Positions 52,225 through 64,000 of a DNA stretch of 64,000 bases are shown here, in pieces. The notes under the pieces were generated by a model that was not told where the DNA came from, did no database searches, and was given only the letters and a program-made list of their open reading frames with translations. This stretch comes from Neodiprion pinetum. Taxonomy: Eukaryota; Arthropoda; Insecta; Hymenoptera; Diprionidae. Position numbers and translations under genes: made by a program. Every line of letters begins with the position of its first letter. The first letter of the stretch is position 1. Location of the stretch: assembly GCF_021155775.2 (NCBI RefSeq), contig NC_060237.1, positions 4,032,501 through 4,096,500 on the forward strand. The letters run 5' to 3'.

Positions 52225-53770
52225 CGCGTCTTCGTCGTTTCGGACCGACTGAGTTCTAGCTATAGCTGCTATACGTTATACATATTATACTATACAGAGT
52301 CTCGTAGAGTTGAGTGCTGGTTGGGCGCTTGTCTGGCAAAGGATGCGCGGTGTGACATAGATAAACGCATACGAAAAGATTATATAATATATATGTATAT
52401 CGCACACCTTTTCGCTGATACGACACGGCAAAAAAAAAAAGAAAAGTCGCGAATCTCCATCCTCCGGAGTCCTTCGGCACCGCGATGCTAAATCCTTCCT
52501 CTCCATCGACCGCATGGCATCCGAAAATTCGACAGCTTACAAATTGGCAAAAATAATACCCTTCCCGATTCCGTATCGCTACCGCGCGAGCTCCGTTCGA
52601 AACCTGTCCATTACATACCCAACTGAAGCGTAAACTCTTGTTATAGGGAAAATTCTTGATACCCGTTGAAATTTTAGAGGCTATGATTTACGGTCAATTT
52701 TATCCGCCAGCTATTATTGTTATCATTACAAAGTATTCTTTTCTTCGTTTCGCTAAATCGCATGACAGAAACATGGTCTTTGAATAAGTTTTATTCCCGA
52801 CTCAACCACGGTGTTAAATTTTTTTGAGGTAAGAAGCGGGACGGAAATAGGATATTATTCCCTATTAACGCGTTTGCGGGAAATATGAGATGATATTATA
52901 CTCGCTTGACTCGGGCGGTAAACCAGACCGCGGGAATAATCTTCGACTTTATTCCCTTGTTACATAACGTACTATTTTACTCGACGCAAGGAGCATACAA
53001 CGATTAAGAATTTAGATAATAATAATGCTACTTGACTTTTTCGACAGTGTATGTATAATATATAATCTTGACTCGGAGAGTATTAACGGGTCTGGTATGT
53101 CAAGGATCGCGGGATCCGTCGGAGGATCGTCGTTTATTGAATACAAATTGGAGAGTCTTCATTCATCGGGCGAGACTGCAGCTTAGCTCCCGGGTTTGCC
53201 CAAATAACCCGGGCATCTGGATAACGGGTATATCTGAATCGGTACACGCGGCAGCCTATTCCGAAGCAATTAATCCCGGAGTTATACGGGACAAGATTTT
53301 GGGGTGAACCACGTTGAAACAGGACTCTTCAACACGTCTAGTCTTTGTCCTTCGGACAAGGGGATTTACCTACGGACCGCGGGTACAATTGACTCAACCG
53401 CGTCCATTAGTCCGACGAATGGCTCTACGGGGACTCGGGCAAACAAGGGATGTAATATATTGCCGCTGATGAATCGCCATTACCGATCGAGAGGAGCGTC
53501 GCCGCCCGCGTTATCAACTTCTTTTTTACCCCGTCGTTGTAGGTGTGTGTAAGGTATGGTACGCGAAAAGAATCGAGCACTGTGCATTTGTCAAATAAAT
53601 TCGGCATGGTCGAGTAGACGAGGTCTTCTATTATATCGTACCTACTACCTATAACCGAAATCGATATCGCTTCCAACCCATCCGCAAACTGAATCCAAAA
53701 CTGAAAACTGCAACGGTGGCAGGTTATACTCATCATCTTGGCGATGCCAAGGATGGTACGGCTCAGTCGA

Positions 53771-53797
53771 GTGAAGTGGAGTGAAGTGGAGTGAAGT
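53771..53797. repeat. Decamer tandem repeat GTGAAGTGGA
   Basis: Two full units and a partial third (GTGAAGT). It resembles the GTGGAGTGAAG sequence leading into the pentamer repeat near 43916. Confidence 0.88.
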
Positions 53798-55023
53798 TAT
53801 CAATAACAACGGGAACAATGGAACTGCTATTGGAGTAATCTCCTGTTCAGGAAATTTATCCGCCATGTCGGCAACCTTCCATCTCCCGTCTCTGCCGCTC
53901 CTCATCCCTCCTTACCAACCTCGCCATCCGCCCCCAGCCCATTTCATTCACTCTCTCTCTCGCTCTCTCGATCTCTCTTTCGATCTATCTCGTATACACG
54001 TCTTTCTGGGCTTTTATAGATTGTAAGAGAAATCGTTCGCCTTCGGACTAAACGTCGGAGACTTTGTCTCTTATACCGGGAATAAACTCTATCGTGTACC
54101 ACTGGTAGTCTCTTGTCGAACAGTCTAATAATCTCTGTGATAATTATTCGCGAAACGAGGTTTCACGCGATCCGAGATCGGGATATCGGAAAATCTGTCG
54201 CGTAACTGCGGCAAGTTTTTGCCACAAAATAATCACTCTCCGATAACAGAAGGCAAATATCAAAGCAGAGAAGGAAATGTTCCCAAGAAAAAGAGGAGAA
54301 TTCTTCGAGAATCGTCGGATGGCACGTTCGAATTTTGTGGCTACTCGACTCCTTTTTCGCGGTATATCCTCTCCTCGACGGTTCGTTTTCTCCCTTACTT
54401 TTTTTCCACCTCGCGTAGCTTGCGAGGCACGTATTATAAGTGCAGGACAGTGGGACGAACCGACCAATGTTACGATTATGCTCGAAAGAGCGGAATGGAG
54501 ACTCGAGACACGTCGCAACGGAACGAACATGGACCAGGTTTCACCCCTAGGTGCTTGCCACGGTAAAACTTTCGGAAGTTTACTACTGTTTGAGGGACGT
54601 AGAATACCGCGATAATATCTGCCCGCTCTCAGGACCCTCTGACCCGAAAGAAATAATAACCCACGCATTCCACCCTGCATCGCAAGCTTGCGGCTTCGCC
54701 TCGGAAAAGGGTTCGGGCATTGTCGAAAAAGTTCAATTAATCGATTTCACTACCCCCTTTCCGAATAACTCGGCGTTCCAACGTCTTCTTCGAAAGTTAC
54801 ACACGCAAAGGCCACTTTTCACTTATACCTACGTGATAACGAAATAAGTCAGCGTATATATGTACACGAGTTCAACGGCAGTTGTTTTTCACAACGACGA
54901 ACATTTTTCCTAAACTGAAAAATCTCACGCCCTGGCAAAATATTTAATCTTAACGTAGGTACGTGTCCAACGACGTTCGGTTTCAAACCAAATTGAAAAG
55001 CTCGTACATTCATTGATGATCTC

Positions 55024-55053
55024 CGACGTAACTCGACGTAACTCGACGTAACG
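55024..55053. repeat. Decamer tandem repeat CGACGTAACT x3
   Basis: Three adjacent 10-base units; the last ends in CG instead of CT. Confidence 0.9.
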
Positions 55054-57123
55054 GATAATCCAAAAACATAACTACGACAATTGAAACGATATTATCCATT
55101 GCGTAAAAACAGTATATAATAAAATGGATATCTTTGTTCAAAGCAATATCTTACAGGGTATTCAGCGACGGCGTGATCGTTTCGTTCCGAGCACATACCG
55201 CACCATCCTTATCTCAAATATCCGAGTTCATTTTGCCTCGAGATGAAACTCCGGTTGCCAAAATGATCAGGGGTGATAATTCACGGCTCGGAGTGTCGGC
55301 ATATCGTCAATGTGTGTCTAACACACACGCGCACGTGTGTTGTATACCTGTGGATAGATCCACGGAAGGATACCAACCGAGTGCTTCCACGAGCAGGTAT
55401 ACAGATCGGAGGGTAGTACCTCCTCTGCGTCGGAGTCGGCGCTCCGCAGTAATTTGTTATGACAGGCAACTGACGTCACATCCGGCTCGCAAGCCCCTCG
55501 TCGACGTTGCCGAACATACCCCTCCCCCCACACAGGCATTAACGAATCGGAACTTACAGGTATACCAACGTACATGCACGTGCGGATAATGCAGACTGCA
55601 CCGCGTGCAGGAACGATTTCACCCGCCGGATTCCCCGTGGGGGTGGGAAAGGGCACGGTGATGGGGGTTGGTTCGACCGAATGATACCGAATCGAATCCC
55701 GTTCTACGCGTAGATCGATCGACGGACGTTTGAATTAATTGCTAATGTTTGGAAATGCCTCGTGAGAGCGTTTCGACGACGAATGCTCGTTAGTTGTTCG
55801 AGCAGAGAGGCGCAGCTGCGGGATGAAGTTACATTTTACCAACAAGTTACGTTACTCTATGTGAAAATCGAGAGTTATGAATAAATGAAAGGTTTTTTTT
55901 TCATCACGATGGCTGTATCAATTTTCAGAATGGTTGTGAAACACTAATTATTTTTTTCCCCCCTGTATAAAAAAAATATTTAATCTATTCAATTATATTG
56001 AATTTATCACGAAATATAACCCCGTGGGAAAAATATTCAACGGAGTTTTTTTTTTTAAATATATTCTTTTGAAGATTGAATTATGAAACGATGATCAAAG
56101 CAGTCCAAATATTTTTCCACGCCTTTGTTAACAATATGTATAAACGGATCCGTAATTCGTATACATGTTGTTGTTGTCCTCGTCAAATTTCGTAGATATA
56201 TACCTGCTCGTAACGATGTCCTGTAAAAATTTTAATCGGGTAATCGTTTCACCTTTTAGATTAGTTTTTTTTTTTTTTTTACTTTATTACCGCAAGCGCC
56301 GAAAATCAATCCTAACGCTTTTACAAACGACAAAATCGTTTGTGTTTTTCTCTCAGGATGTAGATAAAACGGGATTTGATGACCGACGCAGAGCTGCGTT
56401 GGAGGATTAAATGCGGGGACAAATCGATAAGTGAGACAGAACAGCTTATCTATCTCTAACGGCGGTGGAGGGGAATAAGGGGGAGGATATCTTTTGATCC
56501 GATCGCGGTTATTTTAACTTAGCTTTGTCATTTTTTCATCCAGAAAATTAATATATTCCTCAGAGGGATGACCGGACACGCTCCGGTCTCGCGGAATCTT
56601 TTGGATCGCAAGGTTCGGACAAAGGTGGTCAGAGGATAGATGTATAGAAAAAATACGTGAGATAACAGACCCCTGCAGTCGTCGAGTGGACCTCGATCGA
56701 TTCTCTTTCATATACTCCGCCTTAGCGGCGCGTTCTCGGGAGGGTGAAATATATAAATAGAATCACGGAAGGCGAGGGAGGAAAGAAAAAAGCAAAAAAA
56801 AAAAAGAAAATGACGAAGACCAAGGAAAGGTAGAAAGAATATTTGAAAACTTATAAAATCTTTGAAGAGAAAGAGAGAGAGAGAGAAAGGTACAGGAAGG
56901 GAGAAAAAGGAAAGGAAAAAAATACACACACACAGGGAGGAATTAAGTTGTCGCAATGAAAATTTGCCACATTTTCGTGGGTGAATGCAAATTCGAAACT
57001 AACATTAGGCGTCGTGAATAAGAAACTTTAATCGTTTTTCTCGCCTTCTCTCAACGATCTTCCTCGGCAGGGTTCCGTCTTCCCGAAAATATAATATCGA
57101 CATTAGTCTGCGCAGTGGGTCAT

Positions 57124-57158
57124 TCGAGAATCGAGAATCGAGAATCGAGAATCGAGAA
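57124..57158. repeat. Heptamer tandem repeat TCGAGAA x5
   Basis: Five exact 7-base units, followed by a GA-rich stretch from about 57161. Confidence 0.93.
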
Positions 57159-57554
57159 TCCAGAGAGAGAGAGAAAGAAAGCGGGAAAAAGAACTTCCCT
57201 TATAAAACAACTAAAAACTCGTGAAGAAAACTTTCCGCCGCGATAACTTCGAACGACGTACACGTGACACAAGTCGCAGGTATTACTTTCCGGTGTGCGA
57301 GAAGCTAAGGAGAGAGGAAAGGGGGACGCAGGTTGCGTGCGTGATAGAAAATTCGAGTCCGAGGTAGGTACGAAAAATATCGCTGAAGCGTGAGTGAAAA
57401 ATTATTTCCATAACTGCAAGTCGAAAGAAAGAAGAATCGTGAAATTTCTTTGCTTTAACTACGCAAGTTACGTTATTATGCACGCGAGGTTCGGCGAGTA
57501 TGAAAAGTAAAAAGGTCGAGAAAAACCAGCAAACATAAACTAGGTAACGTGGCC

Positions 57555-57556
<2 letters not shown>

Positions 57557-57614
<58 letters not shown>
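57557..57614. repeat. (GT)29 microsatellite
   Basis: Twenty-nine uninterrupted GT units. It is the longest GT tract here and a potential left-handed (Z) DNA segment. On the minus strand it translates as an alternating His/Thr run. Confidence 0.97.
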
Positions 57615-57615
<1 letters not shown>

Positions 57616-60239
57616 GGGAAATAGAAAACGAAAGAATACGACAAAAAAAAAGATGTAAGAGACAAGAACTATAGGAATATCGTGTAATAATCACGAACGA
57701 TTTGCCGACGGAGCTTTTCCCGACAAATTGCGACAACGATCGGAAATTACTCGAAGCAGCGATTGGAAATTTACCGAGAGATTCGCGCGCGTTTCGTCAT
57801 CTCAAAGCCTCGCATAAATCGAATAAATGCAAAAGACTACCGGGCAAAGTACAAGTTCGATGAGGGGCGAAAGGACTCCGAGATCCTTCGGGAGATTTTT
57901 TCCTTTAGACTAAGGTTAGAGCGCTTTGAGGGATTCTCTTACCGCATGTCAAGGCTAAAAACCGCGTATTCCAAGTACGTGTATTTACCAAAATTAAGGA
58001 TATTATATTATAACGCGGGAGAAGAAGAGCGCGAGGGAAAATAAACCTCTCCGTGAATTTTCTTTTTCGTTTTTTCTTCTTCTTCAATTGCTTTCGAATC
58101 TTAACAGATCCATCGATTTCCCGCGCTGGGAATTGAGGGGTAATAGAGCGGACATTTAACTGAGCTTCGGCCTCGGTCGACGGAACAAATCTGAGCCCCA
58201 AACAACAGGGGAATTTCGTCGGGTGACCCTCGTGCGGAAGGTTGAAACAATCGTCGCCTTGCGACAAAGAGAAATACGCAATTTCTCTCTCTCTCTTTCA
58301 CTTTAAATGTATATACGTATATGTGAACGTAATACCTACCGAGAGCTGGTTGAAAGCGATCGTCTTAAGGTGCGATTAAAGCCGTACGGGTGTAGTTACA
58401 AGTAACGAGTTTTCTCAGGCTTACCTGAAACAAACAATAAAACAACGAGAAATTACTTATTTGCGATTTAGGGACAAATATCACGAATCGTAGGCAAATT
58501 CGATAGGTATATAAATACGTAAAATACACGAAGGTGTTTCCGTTTTGAAATTGAAAAATTGGCGTAATAGAGAAAAAAATAAACAATTTCATTCGAGATG
58601 TGTAATTAGCATAACATCGTAAATTTGATACTTCGTTCAATTAGTTTTGTTTGTTGATTTGATGAATTTTTCAAATTACCGCGACACGAATAAAAGGAAC
58701 AATTTTCACCTGCAGTATCATATCGCCGCAAGTCGGACATGACAACGCGCATGTATTATTCAAAACAGAAAACTGTCCGTGTATAATTTTACTCCCCTTT
58801 TACTCCATTTTTATTAAGCCCGCATCGGTAAATTCCCAGTACCGTAATAAACTAGATTACCAAGTCCAATAATCGATTTGTTTACCGTCAAAACACAGGT
58901 ACGTATTACAAAATTTATGCATCCAACCGTCACATATGGGTGTAGGTATGTATACATGTATACCAATTTAACGTAGGTACATAGATTTCGTTTGATTCGT
59001 TTAAAAATTAACCATTCGTGCACCGCGATGACGATTAAAGAGAAAAGGGAGGAGGAAGGAACGAAAAATAAAAAAAAATATTCCATCACGGTGAAAATAA
59101 TGTCTTACGATTTTTTTTTTTTTTGTCACCGCGTGAATGATGTCACATTAGACTCGCAATAGGGTAATATTATCGTTAGGTATCACGTACCTACCATACG
59201 TAACACGGGAACTCGGCATACCGCGCGAAAAATAAACAAGTCTGGCAAATGAGTAAATAAGCAAATATTTGTCAGGGTAGTCAATTTCCCTACGTTTCTT
59301 TAGTTTTTTTTTATTTTTTACTTTTTCCTCTCTCATTGTCTCGTTGTTAGGGGAAGAGCAGAGCGGCAACGGAATATCATAAAAACCTTCCGCCGCGCCG
59401 CTGTGTTCCTCTCAAGTGCCGGGTGCATGGTGGAGAGGAGAGGAGAGAGGGCGAAATGTCAACGGGAATGTAAAAATATAACCAATGAGAATATAATACC
59501 GAAGGGTATTCGAGCCTTGCGCACCCTTCGTTCGTCACCCTCCCCGATGAATAAACCGAATAAGTATTGAACTCGCGTTTCGGGAATCTTGAATTAATCA
59601 TCTGCGTTAATCAACGTTTCGAACAACATCTGCATAAGCATGGCAGACGGATACGCGCCTGATATTTCATCCGACAAATCGTTTTCATGCAGCACAAGTT
59701 TACTGCTTTAAATAAATACAGCTGACTAAGAATCAATTTTATAATAAACGATATACAGGATGTGCGTGGAAAGAACGGAGCATGACGATAATGATTTCAC
59801 AGAATTTTAATTACGATGAAAAAAATAACAACAAACAAACAAACAAACATACGCCGTCCGCCTCTATAATTGTTCAGCAACAACAGACTCGGCGCATATT
59901 TCCACAGATAAATAACGAAAAATAATTGCTCCTCTGCGGTACTATTTCAGGTATTATAACCGTGAAAATGTTTTTGTAGATACATCCGTAGCTGTAGCAC
60001 AGGGCGTAATTAGAAGGTTCGTCAGCTCGAATGAACGGCTGTTTTAAACGTTGACGACGCATCGACGACGACGGCGAAAGCGCCTGAATTTATTTATAAA
60101 AACACCGGAGTAAACCTGTTTCAATTTCCCCTTAATTGTTGTACATCCACTCGTGGATATCGAAATTCATTCGGCTGTTCATTCAGCCCGCATCGTGTCG
60201 CTTTTCCCATGAATGTAGATTTCCCTCTATACGCATGTA

Positions 60240-60250
60240 CGTACATATAT

Positions 60251-60281
<31 letters not shown>

Positions 60282-60284
60282 TAT
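60240..60284. repeat. TA/CA-rich dinucleotide tract
   Basis: Mostly TA units with three CA interruptions over 45 bases. Confidence 0.85.
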
Positions 60285-62755
60285 GTTCATCCGAATGATA
60301 AATCCGACTGATGTGAGTCGACTGAGTTTGACAGGATTTTTATTTACTCGCTTTGAGTTTCTTTCTTTCTTTTTACTCTCTCTCTCTTTATTTGCGTTCT
60401 TTTGCTTTTCCTCTTTTATTTCGCTCATATTTATACGAGATTTTATTCACCTCTCGAATCTCCGTACATTTCCTTCGATGCACGTTTTTCATGCGTCAAA
60501 AACAAAAGTGTAATATACATATTTCGATTTTTTGAAAAAAATTCAACTCGTCTGTTCCCGGTTGCGTTTCGCCGAATACCTGTCACGGCTGTTTGAATAA
60601 TATCTTTAAAGAAAAAACGCGCAAACAATTTCGTGATTAGAGAAGAAATTGACTGAGAAATAAAAATTTTCAAACAAATTACCCTTGTATCTCGAATACG
60701 GTACAATCAAATTTATACAGCGAACAACTGTTCAAAAGTGTAAGAAACAAGGTGGCGACAATTTTGTTCAAAATAAAATTCCCTGACGTTTTTCCCACAA
60801 AACTTACAATTAGGTAATATTGTGCAGCTTTTATGACCAAAACCACCAGAAGTTGGAGGCCTCGAATATATAAATTTGTATCTAAAAAACACCTAACATT
60901 GCTTCGTTTCACCCAAATAATTAGAAATTGAACAACTGAATATACGAAGCGTATCTAAAGTATGAAAAGGCTTTCCAAAAAAAATTAAGTCTTTCCCTAT
61001 GATCCGTCATAATTCCTTTTCCGCGTAAATTCCTTAAATTTTCTTAGTCCGTCGCCACCCGTTCGACGAAGGAATACCAAACGTGAAAAATATTGAGAGA
61101 TAAAAATTGTTCCGTTATTCCTGAAAGCTCTACCTACCCCTGTACTAGAAAGATCGAAAAATACATTCCGATCCACGAAGCGTACAATATTAACAATAAT
61201 TATATTCTTAATCACGTCCCCGAAGCACAGAGGATCCCAAGTGCGTACAGAAGCTGCCTCGATCATCGTCAGGGTTACCTAGCGTTGGTAAAATCAAAGG
61301 ACCACGTTACACGTGGAGCAGGGTTGAACCGAGCTGCGGTGAGAGAGAAGATCCTCAATCTGTACGGTATAAGCGGGTTTGTGTCGCGGTAATTTCCACT
61401 TGGTTTCTTCCGGGCAACCCCCGCGTCGCTTCGCACCCTCTCCAACCCTCTCTTCGCCGCTCCTCCCCTCCCTCGCTTCGGGCAGTGCTCCGGTATAATT
61501 TCAACCCCCGTTCCAATTCACCCCCGTCGCTGACCAGCCCGGTCCCGTGTTTTTTCTCACCCTTAACCCGGCGCGACGCGTGAGGTTAACCACGAGGGAG
61601 AGAAAAAGGACGCCCATCTCGATCCTTGGGCGCAGAGGACATCGGGAGGTGAGCTTGCAACGGGCGTTGTGAGTTACGGCGAGCGAGGGGAGAACGGAGA
61701 GTTATAACAGGGACAAAAATCCCCGACTTTCACTCTAAAATCTCGCTACTAATCCGACTCTGCGTATAAACCTTTCGTTGCTTTCTCCTCCGGCAAATTC
61801 GGGACCGCGATCAGAAATATTGGAAAATAAACGGGGTGGAAGAACGGATTTTCAAAAACGGCAAAAACATCGGTACACGTCGCAGAACTTTCGAAATGCA
61901 GAAAATCTGCGAGTAGAAGCGTCAAAATAGCATCTGGCCATTCCGTGTTTGAACTTTTTCGTATACTTTGATCCAGCTGGGTTTCGACTTTGCGATACTA
62001 CGACATCGCGGCATTCGAAATTGTGCAAAAACCGATTTCCGCGTGATTGTAAGTTCGATATTGTGGCTTTTTTATTTTCTGCTCATTCTACATTTTCACC
62101 CACATCCGAGTCGCACCCGAAAAAGAACCTTGTTCAAAGCCAAGGGAAATAAAAATGCTGCAGGGTGAAAGGGTGAGGGGGGAATGTAATAAACAGGGAA
62201 AAGGAGCTTCGTGCTCGTGTCGTATTACGTGTACGTGAACCCGGAACGACCCGCGAATTTTTTAAGATTCCATTGTTCCTCTGCTTACCGGGTCAGCTGC
62301 GACGAGACTTTACTGCCATTTCCTTTTCACTGTTTGGATTTCATTTTATTTTCCTTCTCGCATCCAGCTTTGTTCGTAATTCGTTTATTCGTACGTTTTT
62401 TTGCCGCTTGCAATACCGACATTTCTCAGGTATACCGCACAATGGTGGGATTATTTCTCTTGTAGATATTAAAATTTGGCCATGAAACGTATAATCTAAC
62501 ACACAAGATATCGGACGTAAATTTTGAAAAGCTCGCATTTGAATAATCGGTATAAAATTGCCAATCTACCTGCTATCCGAGGGGTTCGATGCAAAATCCC
62601 GTTTCAATCTAAATCCGATTCTACGGCTCGAATTGAACGAGATATTTATCGGGGGTAATTTATTAACTACCCTAATTCGCTATCTAACCTGCGGATTTTC
62701 TTTCGGAGATAAATTTTCGAACCTCGCTTTTCGCTCGTTCGTTCGCGTATGTATA

Positions 62756-62775
62756 CCTAACCTAACCCAACCTAT
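62756..62775. repeat. Short telomere-like CCTAA motif
   Basis: Two CCTAA units are followed by the variants CCCAA and CCTAT. The exact unit is the complement of TTAGG, the common insect telomere repeat. At four units it is a short interstitial motif and not a telomere. Related AACCTAACC motifs occur at 37041 and 42781. Confidence 0.6.
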
Positions 62776-63516
62776 ATTTCGAACTCAGGTTAGTAATCAA
62801 ATAGGTATTTTCGGAGGAAAAATCACACGCAGCGATCCGTTTGCTCAAGACTCGTCGTTTACGGAATCGATATCTATTCGTTTTCAAAATTTCATTGGAA
62901 AAAATCACTTTTCGACAGACGAAAACTATTTTCAAAATATCCGTACTTTTCAGTCAAGTTTTGCTATACTTTTTGGTTACCGTTTTGCCAATCGTTTTCT
63001 ACACAGCTCCACTTAAACGGACATATGCAAGAGTCAATTTTTAAGACGATAAAAAAACACTTTTCAGTATTTTTGATTAAAAATCCGTATCTTTGAAATT
63101 TGATTTGATTTTCCTCACTTCCATCCGCTAGTCAAGTCACAATAAAACATTAAACAAAGCGATCATTTTCTACCCCCTCTTAAAAAACTGACGATTGCAC
63201 GCATCGAGCGCACGAATCCCTATTTTCAAATAACAAGAAAATAAACGAAACCCAGGCATTTACTTCCGAGTCAAGAGCTTGTATTCATTCACACACACAA
63301 TCGTATAAAAGTTCAAAGAGTGTAACGGAACGTGACGGCCGTGGGGTGAAATTTCTTGGTAGTTTCTCATCGGCGTCGTCAAAGGGTCGAAAAGCGTACA
63401 GAGAGAAGAGCGTTAACGACTCTCCTATTATGACTTTCAATAATTTAATTACCGTCCCTAAAATACTGCACGCGCCGCTTTTGAAGGTAGGTACTAGGTA
63501 TTAAAAATACCCCGCT

Positions 63517-63517
63517 C

Positions 63518-63549
<32 letters not shown>
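63517..63549. repeat. (TC)n microsatellite
   Basis: About 16 TC units with one TA interruption near 63538. Confidence 0.9.
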
Positions 63550-63550
<1 letters not shown>

Positions 63551-63969
63551 CGCGTGGGAGGTGTTTACGACGTTTCCTACTTTAAACTCGAAGGCGCGGT
63601 TAGTGTCTCCGAAGTGCCGAGAGGTTGTGGATGTTTCCGCACGCCTTCTCTCTCGGTCCCGAGGCACCGACCATCAGTTTCCAGGTTATCGTTTCGTTTT
63701 AATACATATGCTGCACCAAGAAGCGCGCCGTTTGTTTCGTCAGAACTCGGTAACGCGGCAGGGTCGTTGAAGGGTCGTTCCAAGTTTCGCAGCCGATCGT
63801 AAAATTGCACTCCTGCTTTTGCCGGCGAGGAAAATTCGGCGAAGGCTTTCTCGTGTAAATGGGTTACACCTACATACGTATAGTTTATAGTTATGCGTAC
63901 CGGGAAATACGAGAGCTTTCCTATATACAACGGTGCGTGATCTCGAGCTGTTGCCTGTAATAACCGCAT

Positions 63970-64000
63970 CATCATCCTCATCCTCATCCTCATCCTCGGC
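63970..64000. repeat. Hexamer repeat (TCATCC), cut by window end
   Basis: About four TCATCC units after two CAT units. The tract reaches the last bases of the window, so its full length is unknown. It gives an Arg/Met-rich start to a minus-strand open frame. Confidence 0.85.

Larger units (their letters stand above)
43983..53770. other. Non-coding stretch, no gene recognised
   Basis: No frame resembles a known protein. Contents include (TA)n at about 44516-44537, 46664-46698 and 49610-49650, (GA)n at 47034-47068, a heptamer tandem repeat at 48713-48754, AAG at 52185-52224 and poly-A tracts near 44871-44887, 45161-45176 and 50580-50597. Isolated promoter-like motifs (TATAAAAG at 48512-48519; a strong-context ATG at 48112) have no coding sequence attached. 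Confidence 0.6.
53798..62557. other. Non-coding stretch, no gene recognised
   Basis: The longest frame (54144-54680, minus, 178 codons) is basic, has no recognisable domain and faces comparable plus-strand frames at 54219-54615. Contents include tandem repeats at 55024-55053 and 57124-57158, (GT)29, (GA)n at 56871-56886, (TA)n at about 60240-60284 and a GC-rich interval at about 61391-61700. Confidence 0.6.
62558..64000. other. Non-coding stretch, no gene recognised
   Basis: A 152-codon plus-strand frame (62558-63016) has no recognisable domain and runs through the telomere-like motif. The rest includes AT-rich DNA at 62880-63240, a TATA-like TATAAAAG near 63304, (TC)n at 63517-63549 and a hexamer repeat at the window edge. 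Confidence 0.6.

Noticed and set aside
54144..54680. 178-codon minus-strand frame
   Set aside because: Basic composition, no domain, and comparable open frames on the opposite strand, as in stop-poor DNA.
57763..58044. 93-codon plus-strand frame rich in Arg/Lys/Glu
   Set aside because: Fairly varied composition, but no recognisable family, no splice context worth noting, and an opposing frame over part of it.
62558..63016. 152-codon plus-strand frame
   Set aside because: Phe/Asn/Ser-rich translation of AT-rich DNA that includes the telomere-like motif.

Overview
This window reads as eukaryotic nuclear DNA, most likely from an insect. The reasons are its dense microsatellites ((GA)n, (TA)n, (GT)n, (AAG)n), long poly-A/T and poly-C runs, a standard 100-N scaffold gap at 23491-23590, no long open frames, and abundant CpG dinucleotides. 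The CpG richness and the short CCTAACCTAACC-type motifs would fit Hymenoptera, but that placement is an inference and I hold it loosely.

I could not recognise a single protein-coding gene, tRNA, rRNA or known microRNA. Both strands carry only short open frames, and most of the longer ones come from low-complexity DNA such as poly-Phe/Leu or Lys/Arg-rich stretches. The best coding candidate is a 137-codon frame on the minus strand at 37134-37547. It has a varied amino-acid composition and plausible splice signals, and may be one exon or a remnant. No partner exon was found. The window is best described as a gene desert or the inside of a very large intron.

Layout. 1-10249: unremarkable non-coding DNA with GA/GT microsatellites and two small perfect hairpins. 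10250-10666: two pieces of a dispersed repeat family in opposite orientations, followed by two poly-A tracts; a third copy lies at 30066-30190. 10667-21043: non-coding, with poly-C, AAG and AT-rich stretches. 21044-21243: a 194-bp MITE-like element with terminal inverted repeats and a candidate TAA target duplication. 21244-37133: non-coding, with the assembly gap, poly-C/poly-A runs, a long (CT)40 tract and an (ACC)12 tract. 37134-37547: the candidate coding segment. 37548-64000: non-coding, with many short tandem repeats (AAG, pentamer, heptamer, decamer, (GT)29), a short telomere-like motif near 62756 and a (TCATCC)n tract that runs to the edge of the window.

No previously undescribed biological system is visible. 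The items most worth checking are the MITE-like element, the three-copy dispersed repeat and the isolated coding-like segment.
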